Assembly: GCA_963693285.1 (NCBI GenBank) | Contig: OY848922.1 | Coordinates: forward strand, 2,034,923 to 2,098,922 | From: Xestospongia muta | Lineage: Eukaryota; Porifera; Demospongiae; Haplosclerida; Petrosiidae | Reading direction: 5' to 3' | DNA length: 64,000 nucleotides | Part shown: positions 17,926 through 29,400 of the stretch, piece after piece | How the letters are laid out: each line of letters opens with the position of its first letter | Numbering within the stretch: position 1 is the first letter of the stretch | Position numbers and translations under genes: made by a program | The notes under the pieces: generated by a model | Databases searched by the model: none | Seen by the model: only the letters and a program-made list of their open reading frames with translations | What the model was told of the DNA's origin: nothing

Positions 17926-18859
17926 CTATTAATATGGTATTATGATTGGTTGGTACATGACAACATACATTAGAGGACTTTCCTTCTGCTTAATTCATTG
18001 TCTCTTTAAGATGACTTCACCAGAGAGGCAAAGTGGGAGTAGGCAAAATGGCACTAATCTACTTTGCCATCTGGAGAAGAGTTGATGAAAAAATTTGATT
18101 GTCCTCTGCTGGAATTGGAAGACAAACTTGAAACTGTTCTCTCTTCAAGAATTTATCACATTATCAATACAGCACACGAATGTACTGAAACATATGTCTA
18201 GAGAAGAAACTCCTAGTATGGCATTAATTTGTGATCATGACAATTCTAATCACATTTATTCATTAAATATATAAGCTAATTGAAAAGATAAAACTAGTTA
18301 TAATAATTATATCAAGAAAAATAAGCGATTTTAAATCATTTCTAAATACAGCGTCTTTCTACTATGTAGTTTCTTTCCAAATAATTACATCAATGAAAGT
18401 GCATGTGTAACAGAAAGTCACATCGACTCACGTGATCCTCAATCTTCTATAATAACATTCATAGTTGAGTTTGTCCAGACGTTCCCTCCCATTGCAGAGC
18501 GTCTGCCTTCGAGACTACTACTTAGTATTTAACTTGGGGAAGAACTGTATACACACTGGTTACACTACTTGTGTTCAGCATCGGTCTGTTTAATTGCCTC
18601 AAATGCTATATCTCTTGTGGTGCAGTGATTGGTTATTTTTCTCATTACCTCTCAAGTTAACTCAATTATCTTCAGTATATCTAATGTGCTGCGCAGTCAA
18701 TCACTCTTTTTAATGATTATATTCATGTTTTACTGTTGTGTCTACTAGTTTTCCAGAATATCAAGAGGTTAGTACTATGTAGGTGTTAAGTCTTGATATG
18801 ATATATGTATTCAGTATGATGTGGATTGTAATCTTAAATTCTTTTCTCTCAGTGTGGTC
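17926..18859. other. Spacer upstream of the NLR gene
   Basis: No supported gene. A short coding-like stretch around 18,010-18,240 (starting ATGACTTCACC) soon meets stops and is not recognised. Around 18,590-18,700 the words TCAATTATCTTCAGTATATC and TCTAATGTG resemble the 48-base repeat of the DDANK first introns. A pyrimidine tract and CAG at 18,852 suggest that a 5' untranslated intron ends just before the NLR start codon. Confidence 0.5.
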
Positions 18860-21800
18860 ATGAATGATGTCAATCAATGGCGAGCTAGTATTGGGTTATG
18901 GTATTGCCATCAAATATCAAAAAATACTCCTCTGAGAATCACTACTGACACACTAGGATGGATGGGGTATTTACAATTAGATGATGAGGGTGGTGGTAAC
19001 CTAATTATTTCTCTAGTCTTATTTTTGTTACTTCTCCTCGTTTTGTCAGGTGACATTGAACTCAACCCTGGTCCGAAATTAGGTAAACATTAATAAAAAC
19101 ATAAGCATTTGTTGTTATTGCTTTAATAGAGTTGACATCAAGTAATGCCTTACGACTTCTTGTTAAGAGTGGTTTTGTTGTTAAAGATAAATGGATTGGA
19201 CTGATTAGTCTTCTAGGTGTCTCACTCGAGGAGAGGAGAAGACTCAAGGCAATAGCCAGCAGTGATCAAGACGATCACTTTGCTTTAGAGGAAGGTTTAC
19301 AATGGTGGATTACAAACAGTGCTGACCCCTCTTGGGAAGAATTCATGTCAGCTATTGAGAACTGTGGAGATAAGGACATAGCTGCTATACTGAGAAGAGA
19401 GCTAGATATTAAGGATAAAGGTAACTTGTTTTACAAAATAATATATATATTATTAGTTTATTGTATAGATCCAAATGAAGTATTACGTACTCACTTTGCT
19501 GATCTTAGTGATCCCATTACTCCTATCCTTACCAGTGTAGCAAATGTATTATATGCTAATGGACTGATACCATTTGAAACTAATAATGACATATTAACAA
19601 CAAAAGGAGAGAGCAACTTACTAAAATCTAGTAAGTTGGTAGGCGTGTTACAGAGACAGCTACGAGCACATAAAGATCCACACCGGTATCTAGTGAAGAT
19701 ATGTCATGTATTTAGAAACCAACAAAATCAGAGACTGAAAGAAATTGCTACCTGTATGTTAGGTAATTAAATTAATGTGTAATTTTTCGTTGATATACAT
19801 TTTCTCATTAAGGTGAATGTACTGATGAACATAAAACTCAATCCACCTTGTCAACTGCTAACTGGTTACCACAAAAATTCAAGAAAGCATCAAAGTTACT
19901 CAAGAAACAAGAGAGATGTGCTGTTCTACAAACAAAAATAGAGAGCTTTGATGTTCACCAATACTGTGACATTATGATAGACCATTACAAACACCAACCT
20001 ATTGTCTCTATAGACTGGCCACCTCGTGTTGGACAAGACTTCTTTGGAAGATTAGCACTACTACAAACTCAAGACAGAGATGCCACTTTTCAATCAATGC
20101 AACAGAAACAATGGTACATGTTAAGAGGATTCATTGATGAACTATCTGGATTTTTTCTAACAAGACAGATTGATGTTGAGGATGTCCTTAAACCAATTGA
20201 TAGTGGTCAGTCTCTTAGAGTAGTAGTTGATGGTCCTCCTGGTATTGGTAAGACAATGCTCTGTCATAAGTTATTAAATATGTGGGCTAAAGGAGAACTC
20301 ACACATGGACAATATGACTTGGTACTTTATTGTCCTCTCAGAAATGACAAGGTGGCTCAAGCTAGTACACTAGCAGATCTGTCTGTTTACCAAAGTCCAA
20401 CAGTCTCAAAAGTTGTTGAATGGATGACAGCTACAGAGGGAGAAGGGCTGCTGATAATCTTTGATGGTTGGGATGAATTAAGTACAGATCTCAGACAATT
20501 CTCACTAGCAACTAGAATAATTCGTAGAGATATATTAGCCAAATGTTCAGTACTTGTTACGTCTCGTAGCTATGCCTCCTCTTCACTGTTAGAAATGTCC
20601 TCAGTTAATAGGCATGTTGAAGTCATGGGATTTTCAAATAAAGAAATTGAAGCTGTAGTTAAAGGAACATTAGAAAAAGATCCACATTTAGCAGAGAAAC
20701 TTATTGAAGATCTCAAGATACGAGGTGATGTCCAGTCATTGTGTTATGTACCGCTAATCTGTTCCATAGTCATCTTGGTTTATCGTAAGTCAGATGGACA
20801 GTTACCAACAACACTCACAGAATTGTATGAAAATTTTATTCTACAAACTATCAGAAGGCATGTCAAAATTAAGAGCACTCACTATACTGAACCTAGACAA
20901 ATATATAGCCTTCACCATTTTCCATCAGTCTTAAATACATCTTTCAGTGAGATTTGTCAGTTTGCTTATCTTAACTTGAAAGAAACTAATCCAAGAATGA
21001 CTTTTTCTTTACACCAAATCCATAAGCTTCTTAATCAGTCAGTGAAGGAACACTATCTTGGACTAATGACAGCATTTTCTGTGTTTGATGAGGAAAGCTA
21101 TCAATTCCTTCATCTGACTATTCAAGAATTTCTAGCAGCATGGTGGATTGCTAAGTATGAGAAGACAGAGGAAGTGTTTGCTAAGCACTTCAATGATGAT
21201 CACTTTCGGATGTGTTTGAGGTTTGTGGCAGGTCTAACTCACCTTGAACATGAGAGCTATCAACAATATTTTAACAAAGAATTTGACCTACAATGTAAAA
21301 GAAGACCATTGTTTGGATTTGATGATACTTACCATTCACATTTTAATCATAATTCATCAATTGCCAGGGGACATTATGGTCATTCATCAGACAAATTGGA
21401 CATTGTTCTTCGCCAGATCTATCTCTTGTATGAGTCACAGAACACAAAGTTATGTCATATATTAGCACAATCCATTAAGAACCACTCACTGTGTCTACAT
21501 GAGGTAACGTTTTCACTGTTTGACATGTTGTGTCTTGGTTACTTCTTCAATAACTCAAACACAGCATGGAATTGCTTGGACCTGGGAAAACTAAATGAAA
21601 AAGAAACACAACTACTCATTAATTCACTAATGGATAAGAACCAATGTAAACAACTACAGATAGGCGTGTATGCACAGAGATATTACCAGAAATTGAGGTC
21701 ACAAAATGATGACCCCAAAAATATGGCAATTACGAAATTGTTTCAATCTTCATTCTTTCATGTCCTTCAAGAATGTCATGTTAATTTGGACTCATCTACG

Positions 21801-23234
21801 TTAACAGAGTTGTTATTGACACTATCACAATTAGTAAAACTACAGTGTCTACAGACACTACACTTTACTGTTACCACTACCACTGACTACAAATTTACAT
21901 CACAGGGTAGTGAGGAACTCCATACGCCAACAGACAAGATGAATATAAGTGAATTGGAGAAAATTATATGCCTCAATACTACATTACGTAAACTAGCAAT
22001 AAGCTTTCATGTCCATTCTTTCTTTGGAGTATCTCTCTCTACTGATATTGCTCATGTTGTCAACAGTGTAATGAAAGGAGTAGCAGGAAATAAATCAATA
22101 CAAACATTTTCACTTGAGTGGAGAGATTTGCAGAGATCTCGGAAACATGAAGTATCGTTTCATATTACAACAATTGAATACTTACTAAGAAACAATCAGA
22201 CACTTCAAGCTCTTCAACTAAACATAGATAGCTGTCTTGTGCCATCACTGGATGCAATAGAGGTGGAAACACTAATCACTGCCCTGGAGATAAGTGATTT
22301 TCACAAACTGACAACATTACTTCCTCGATGTTTTAAACAACTTGTTTGGCTTTCACTAGATCAATCATGTGAACTCAAGCCATACCCACTTCATGAGCCA
22401 TACCCACTTCATGAGCCATACCCACTTGCTCTTTTATTTCATTCCCATCCCAATTTACAACAGCTTCAACTAACAGTTTACACAGCTGAAGGTTTTATTG
22501 AACTCTTTACTATTTTACAGAGTAATACTACACTTAAGGCTTTGAAAGTGAAAGCTGCTGAGAGTAAATTATATCTCAATATGGGTCCTAGTCTACAAGA
22601 TATGTTGAGATTAAACCAAACAATAGAATGTCTTGACATTGGTATTAACTATTCTATTCTAAGTGATACCACGTTGAGTTTTCAATACTTGTCATTCCTA
22701 ACAGTTGGTCTCTCACAAAACACCAGTCTTCAGGAATTGAGTGTACCCATTCCACTGTCATATATTAACCATGAACAGATAGTAACTTTCTTTAATGTTA
22801 TCTCTCACAAGAACAAGCTAACAGAACTTAAAGTGGACTTGAAACTTGAGGATTGGAATGATGATGAGTTGTGCACATACTATAATGAGAATTTGCTAAC
22901 AAGGTTGTTGTACGAAGAAGGACTAACCCTTATTACTAAAATGCTAGAGTCACATACAACTATAACCCATCTTCAAATAGTCTGTGGTGGAATTGACCGT
23001 GATATATCCCAATCTAACTGGATCCAAATAGCACAAACATTTTGGGAAACTGTCTACCTCCATCCATCACTTCAGTATATTATAATTAATCTGTATGAAC
23101 TCAGTGTCAAGTCAGAAGATTGTTTGGACCTCCCTTTACTAGAGGAAACTCTTAAATCACAAAAAAAGACACTAATTGACAAACATGAACAACAATTACT
23201 GAAAGATCTACCAATAATAGAATTGATTATGTAA
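18860..23234 (+). CDS. NLR-like NACHT receptor with 2A leader and death domain, 1409 residues
   Basis: Four exons: 18860-19082, 19130-19420, 19469-19762, 19813-23234, with introns of 47-50 bases, all in phase 1. Exon 1 (residues 1-74) is a leader with a Leu-rich hydrophobic run (about 47-62) ending in GDIELNPGP, a perfect 2A motif. Exon 2 is a death domain (LEEGLQWWITNSADPSWEEF). Exon 3 is a second helical module, CARD-like in pattern (DPHRYLVKICHVF), not assigned firmly. Exon 4 holds NACHT with Walker A (DGPPGIGKT) and Walker B (LLIIFDGWDE), a winged-helix/NLR-associated region (FLHLTIQEFLAAWW), then about 600 residues of degenerate leucine-rich repeats. This is an innate-immune sensor architecture. 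I start at MNDVNQ because a strong acceptor (TTTTCTCTCAG) lies just upstream; an in-frame ATG at 18821 is before it. It interrupts the DDANK1-ATAT1 spacer. Ligand and partners are unknown. Confidence 0.92.
19052..19075 (+). other. 2A ribosome-skipping motif (DIELNPGP)
   Basis: Codons for D-I-E-L-N-P-G-P, residues 65-72 of the NLR-like protein, match the consensus D(V/I)ExNPGP exactly, with a hydrophobic Leu-rich segment immediately upstream as in known active 2A sequences. If active, the ribosome fails to form the bond between Gly71 and Pro72. It would then release a 71-residue leader and continue with a receptor starting at Pro72. Activity is inferred. Confidence 0.9.
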
Positions 23235-23777
23235 GCATAATATGTACTATAGTAATTTTACTTATGGCATTATGTTTTTGAATTTTGTTAATAAGCACCT
23301 CTAGGTATTTTTTCATTATATACATACCAGTAATGTGTGTTCCAGAATAATCTTAAGACAAATAAATTGATAACTAACAGTTATTTGCTGTTCACAAACC
23401 AACCACTGTGTGTTTACAATACCTGATGTATAAAATGTGTTTAAGTTTTCCAGTGCTGAGTCTGCTGACACAGAAATATGTGAAACACGAGAAAATATGT
23501 GAAACATGTTCCAAACTCAAACTATCATTGTTTGCTATTGATCTTTAGAGTTTAGATATGCATTACTGGAATAAAATCAATGAATATAATATTAGAAACC
23601 ACAAGATACAAGGTACTAAAACTAGTTCAGAAACCCACAACTTGAGCAATTATCAAAGTCACATACAGTATAATTTAACAACAGTGTACTAACTTTCAAA
23701 ATAAATTCTTTTCAAGTGTAATAATTAACATTATTATTATAATAATAATACTAATCAAATATAATAACTTATTTGGT
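23235..23777. other. Spacer between NLR and ATAT1 fragment
   Basis: AT-rich, no gene seen. From about 23,550 it is related to sequence after DDANK2 (30,090-30,290) and DDANK3 (40,630-40,860), for example TTACTGGA followed by CACAACTTGAG. That marks the right edge of the NLR insertion into the original spacer. Confidence 0.6.
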
Positions 23778-24541
23778 TCAATGTAGAAATGATTTCCAGT
23801 TGGATTGGTGCCCTTGATGGGTAGACCCTCTTGTAGAATATGAATGAATAGATGGCAGACTACAGGGTAGGATGGGACAAGAGAGGTCTAATATATATAG
23901 TAACTTATAAGCACTCACTGTGAAGAGTTATGATGCACTTTTGTACCACTCTTATTACTAATATCATTATGTCTAGAGTAACACGGGTTTTCCCATTGAC
24001 TATCAAGAGGTACCATATCAGCTGCAGGCTGGAAACCACACCCCCATCTACCATGATTGAGCCACCCTTGTCCTTTATGTCTTCTAGTTCTCATAGTCAA
24101 ATATGGAGCTTTAGTTTCTTCATCAATTGTTGGTGGAGGTAGTTTATTGAACTTTGTAGTGTTCCAGGGAGAGAGTGAGACCCTTGTTCTATTTGTTTGG
24201 TCTAAACTGGTTGAACTGGTTTGACCAATAAGACTGAGGGTGCTTTTACTATTATGGTGACTGAATGAGTCATTGGATATTGGTGAGGCTTGCTGTCTGA
24301 GTTTAGGTGATGTAGATGGATCAACACCACTAGGAATTAGAGGTAATCTAGATAGGAAATAAATGCAATAATTTATTAACTCCTCTCTTTCTACTTACTC
24401 ATTTCTCAAAGGTGATAGGGACACCCTTTTCTTCCTTTTCCATTCAGGATTGGGTGTAGAGGATGATGGATTAGGTAAGGAGTGTCTCTGAGGTAAATGT
24501 CGACCATGATCTAAAAGTTTGTTAAACACATTTTCAATCAA
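23778..24541 (-). pseudogene. ATAT1 3' fragment (last three exons), copy 1
   Basis: Minus-strand counterpart of the last three exons of the intact ATAT1 gene at 40862-42879: the basic LPRQRH-type exon, the Ser/Pro-rich exon ending KVHHNSSQ, and the terminal exon ending WKSFLH. These exons encode only the unstructured C-terminal tail; the catalytic domain is absent. At about 24,541 the sequence switches within an ATAT1 intron into the last RasGAP exon in opposite orientation. Exons are open but have no start, so a truncated duplicate. Confidence 0.9.
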
Positions 24542-24840
24542 AGCTAAAAGTACTTTGAGGTTTAAACACCCAAACAGAAATTGCCATGGTACAATTTAGA
24601 CATGATTTCAACTACTTGAAGAAACAATTAGAAATGAAGGATGAAACAATTCTGCTCCAAGAAAGAAAAATTAAAAGTCTCCTCGAAGCTAACTGTAGCT
24701 TGAGAAATGGCGTTGAGCAGACACAAGGTCTTGAAACAGAAAGTGAAGATGATGAAGGTTTGTATATGATGAACGGACACAGCCAGTCAAACTCCGTCCA
24801 GGTTGAGTTGGCAAAATTTATCAGTCAATTGGATATTTGA
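24542..24840 (+). pseudogene. RasGAP 3'-terminal exon fragment
   Basis: Nearly identical to 9889-10182 of the RasGAP gene (six base differences in about 295 bases by eye, two of them changing residues) and including its stop codon. It encodes the last part of the C-terminal coiled coil and tail (NGHSQSNSVQ, ending ISQLDI). There is no upstream RasGAP sequence, splice acceptor or promoter. It marks the left breakpoint of the DDANK2 duplication block. Confidence 0.95.
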
Positions 24841-25144
24841 GGGAAGTCAGTAATAATTGCTATTATCTGATTTAATCATTTGTGTATTTAATATTATTTA
24901 ATGCAGCTGTCCTTAATTTTTATCACACTTATTAAATTTTATACTTATAGTGTCAAGATTACAATATTTGAAAAGAAATAAAAGTACTAGATAAATATAA
25001 TCAGTATTATTTGATCATTCATCATTTATTTATATTCTGTTCTGTTGATTTGTGTTTGTGTACAATTTAAATCATAAATAATAATTTTTGGAATTAATTT
25101 ACATTATCCAATATGCAAACTAAAAATTTATTATAACATTCATT
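24841..25144 (+). other. Duplicated RasGAP 3' flank
   Basis: Copy of 10183-10498, AT-rich, with the same AATAAA-like words. No gene. Confidence 0.8.
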
Positions 25145-25330
25145 TACTTGTTTCTAAGTCCATTTTACTCCACGTGTTTCCTCCATGATGCTATATTTGA
25201 AAGAGTGGAATGTCCGTCCTCGGCTTCCGCTGAGGTGGATGCTTTCTCGAGCTAGACCCTCCCCTTTTGCGCGCATCAGCAAAAACAGCTGACTAAAGTG
25301 ACCCTACGTTTCTTATTTCCTTTCCTGTTG
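25145..25330 (+). promoter_or_regulatory. Putative promoter and 5' untranslated exon of DDANK2
   Basis: Counterpart of 10499-10680 with the same CACGTGTTTCCTCCATGA, TTTCTCGAG and TTTTGCGCGCATCAGC words, ending TTTCCTGTTG before GTAAGAAATG, an apparent splice donor. Conservation in a spacer that otherwise drifts suggests function. Start site not determined. Confidence 0.55.
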
Positions 25331-26492
25331 GTAAGAAATGATAAACTACTCGCTTTTCCTTTTTAGTTTTTAACAGATTAGAAGTGAGAAAGTCTTGTTA
25401 ATTCAATTACTGTCTCTCAGAATTGTTACTGTTGGAGATTTGTACATACTCTGGCCACACTGTTTGGTAAATAAACTGCTACTTATTAAAGTTTATCTCT
25501 GTCATATAATTTGTATGTTCATGTTCCCCTATCAAAGCTGTTTGATAAATCAGTATATGTACCATCATTCTGCTACTCTTACCTCAATATCTAATGTACC
25601 ACTAGTGCTGTTATTACAAGTCTTCTCTTGACTCAATTACCTCGACATTTAATGCATCACTAGTGCACTCTTCTCTTGACTCAATTACCTTAATATTGAA
25701 TGTATCAATAAAGTTCCTTCTCTTGACTCAATTACCTCAACATTTAATGCGTCACTAGTGCACTCTTCTTTTGACTCATTACCTTAATATTGAATGTATC
25801 AATAACCTTCTCTTCTCCTGATTTAATTAGCTCAATATCGAATGCGTCACTAGTGCACTCTTTTCTTGACTTAATTACCTTAATATCTAATGTACCAATA
25901 ACTTCTTGTTGCAAGTCTTTTGTACTTTGACACAGTGAGTGTTAGCATTCTAGATCTTGTTGCTAATCTACTCTTGACTAAATTACTCCAATACTTACTT
26001 AGCTATCATCCCTGTACACCTTACCGGTTCTGCCCACTAGACATTTGTATATTGTGAACTATTCAGCTACTCAACATTAGAAATCTGTTAAATAAGTGGT
26101 ACCTAGTTTGTACTTCCAGCCGTAACTTCGGATAGAAACTGACTTTGCAATCTATTCTTGATTCAATTGCCTCAATATTTGCTCTGACCTAAAAGTTCTT
26201 ATTACTTTTTGACTCAATTAATCATCTCCTGTGACACAGTGACAATAAAATTGTAAAAATATAAATCTACACATCAATATAATTATCAACTTTTAGTATC
26301 ATTGGAGTGAGTGGAAAATCTAATTAGGGCAGATATATCATATAGGTATGTTATAAAATAAATCTCTAGTAGGCACTGTAGTGATTAAATAAACTGCATA
26401 GTGATTACTTAAGTGCATTTGATTTTGTCATGACATAATTAATTATTACCTACATTATTAGCATTAATTGTTTCTCTTTTATCTTTTTCTAG
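25331..26492 (+). other. Inferred first intron of DDANK2 with 48-base repeats
   Basis: Runs from the inferred donor to TTTTTCTAG before TTCACAATG. At about 25,575-25,920 it contains six to seven units of the minisatellite alternating CTCAATATTTAATG and CTTAATATTGAATG phrases. I count five TGACTCA motifs across the intron. Confidence 0.55.
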
Positions 26493-26498
26493 TTCACA

Positions 26499-29400
26499 AT
26501 GTCTGATAATCTCAGTCCCCCTACTCTGGACGTACTATATGATGAATTGAGACAAGTAGTAGAATGGGATGTAGTAGCTATGTATCTTGGGGTACCTTAT
26601 GTTGATATTGTGGATATCAGAGGGCAGTTTTCAGGAATAAGCCAATGCAAAATGCAATGTTTGCAGAAATGGCTGGACCAAGCCAATACTGAACATTCAT
26701 GGTGTACTGTAGCTGATGCTGTAGAAAGAGTCAATCCTGCTGTTGCTGAGTGTATCAGAGCAAAATATGCTGCTATTCTAGACCAAACATCATTCACTTT
26801 AAAACACGAAGAACATAGAAATGTCAATGATGACCAATCATCAACTAGTGATCATGACTCCATTATTGAAGATCAAGAGCCAATTGAGATTAATGTAAGG
26901 CTTGAAAAAGGTATTGTGGAAAAGATCACTGATTTAGATCACACATTTGCTGCACTGGTTGCAGAAACACAAGAGTCTTTTCAACAAAAACAAAGCAAAC
27001 TTTTACCATTTTATCGATACTTAAGAATACGACAGAAGAACAGTGGAATGCCCATACCTGATCTAGATGTTGCTGATATCACATGTGTCAAACTATTTAA
27101 CATACTAGATGACCATTGGCATTATCTTAATTGTCGACTTCTTCAAAGAATAGTTGAGGAGTTTCTGTCTGACACTATCTTGCCTTATAAAGTTCAGAAA
27201 TATCAAGATGATTTAGAAACATTCAAAACAACAAAAATGAGGGCTCTTGTTGATAAGATAAAATCAAAGCAAGACATACCAGGTAAAGTAAAAGTTATAT
27301 TAAAAGTAAAGAAAATGTGGCTAGACGTTACGTTAAAGCATTTTGAGTATTTGTTGAAGCTCCTTTTTAAAGAGTACGATGAGTCACTACATGACATTGT
27401 TGTCAAGGAGGGCAGTATGTATATCACTTGGAGGGTATCTAAAGAAATAGCTTACCTTATTACAAGATCCAGGTTTGACAGTCGAGAGTTGAAGGCAATT
27501 GGAGTCATCTCACTAACAGTAGGTACTAATGTAGTCTTTAACTATGGAGATTCACAAGATGAGATGACATTTGACTCAGCTCTTTTGGAAGCTGTTGAAT
27601 CTGGTGGTCCTCTTTCTGCTGTAGCCCTTCTTCTTGAAGTAGGTAGTAATTATACACAACTAACAGAATCAGGTGAATCAGTGATATCTATTGTATGTAA
27701 AATGAAAAATTATAATGCTACTACTGTGTTATTTGTGGCTAGTCAATGTGATTATGTTTTTACTATCAAAAACTTACTTGACAATGGGGCAGACCCTAAC
27801 CTACCTGATGAGAATGGTCTGACACCTCTTATGGTAGCCAGTCAAAATGGTCAAAGTGATGTTGTTGAGTTATTACTAGAGAAGAATGTTTTGATTAATG
27901 AACAAAATGAAAATGAAACAACAGCCATTTCTATAGCTAGCAAGTATGGTCATTCCTCTGTTGTCTCTACCTTACTTACCAATGGGGCAGACCCTAACCT
28001 ACCTGATGAGAATGGTCTGGCACCTCTTATGGTAGCCAGTCAAAATGGTCATAGTGATGTTGTTGAGTTATTACTAGAGAAGAATGTTTTCATTAATGCA
28101 CAAAATGAACATGGAACAACAGCCATTTCTATTGCTAGCAAGTATGGTCATTCCTCTGTTGTCTCTACCTTACTTACCAATGGGGTAGACCCTAACCTAC
28201 CTGATGAGAATGGTCTGACACCTCTTATGGTAGCCAGTCAAAATGGTCATAGTGATGTTGTTGAGTTATTACTAGAGAAGAGTGTTTTGATTAATGCACA
28301 AAACAAACAAGGAATAACAGCCATTTATATTGCTAGCGAGATAGATCATTCCTCTGTCGTCTCTACCTTACTTACCAAAGGGGCAGATCCTAACATACCT
28401 GATGAAGATGGCTGGTCACCTCTTATGGTAGCCAGTCAAAATTTTCACGGTGATGTCGTTGAGTTATTACTAGAGAAGAATGTTTTGATCAATGCACAAA
28501 ACAAACACGGAATAACAGCCATTTATATTGCTAGTGAGATAGGTCATTCCTCTGTCGTCTCTACCTTACTTACCAATGGGGCAGATCCTAACATACCTGA
28601 TGAAGATGGCTGGTCACCTCTTATGGTAGCCTGTGAAAATTGTCATAGTGATGTCATTGAGTTATTACTAGAAAAGAATGTTTTGATTAATGGACAAAAC
28701 AAACACGGAATAACAGCCATTTATATTGCTAGTGAGTATGGTCATTCCTCTGTTGTTTCTACCTTACTTACCAATGGGGCAGACCCTAACTTACCTGTTG
28801 AGAATGGTCTGACACCTCTTATGATAGCCAGTCAAAATGGTCATAGTGATGTTGTTGAGTTATTACTAGAGAAGAATGTTTTGATTAATGCACAAAACAA
28901 ACAAGGAATAACAGCCATTTATATTGCTAGTGAGATAGGTCATTCCTCTGTCATGTCTACCTTACTTACCAAAGGAGCAGATCCTAACATACCTGATGAA
29001 GATGGCTGGTCACCTCTTATGGTAGCCAGTCAAAATTTTCACAGTGATGTCATTGAGTTATTACTAGAGAAGAATGTTTTGATTAATGCACAAAACAAAC
29101 ACGGAATAACAGCCATTTATATTGCTAGTGTGATAGGTCATTCCTCTGTCATCTCTACCTTACTTACCAATGGGGCAGATCCTAACATACCTGATGAAGA
29201 TGGCTGGTCACCTCTTATGGTAGCCAGTCAAAATGGTCATAGTTATGTCGTTGAGTTATTACTAAAGAAGAATGTTTTGATTAATGCACAAAACAAACAC
29301 AGGATAACAGCCATTTATATTGCTAGCGAGATAGGTCATTCCTCTGTTGTCTCTACCTTACTCAGATATGGTGCAGACACTAACTTGTGCAGATTAAATG

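Noticed and set aside
18010..18240. Possible exon of a second NLR or other gene after the broken leader
   Set aside because: The reading is interrupted by stops and no family motif or splice signals support it.
17752..23234. The 2A motif as part of a non-LTR retrotransposon
   Set aside because: 2A motifs with Leu-rich leaders occur in such elements, but no reverse transcriptase or endonuclease motifs are present here; the downstream exons are DEATH, NACHT and LRR. Capture from an element long ago remains possible.
23930..24142. Plus-strand open frame of about 70 codons, repeated at 41014-41226
   Set aside because: It is the antisense shadow of the Ser/Pro-rich ATAT1 tail exon and appears only because that exon is duplicated.
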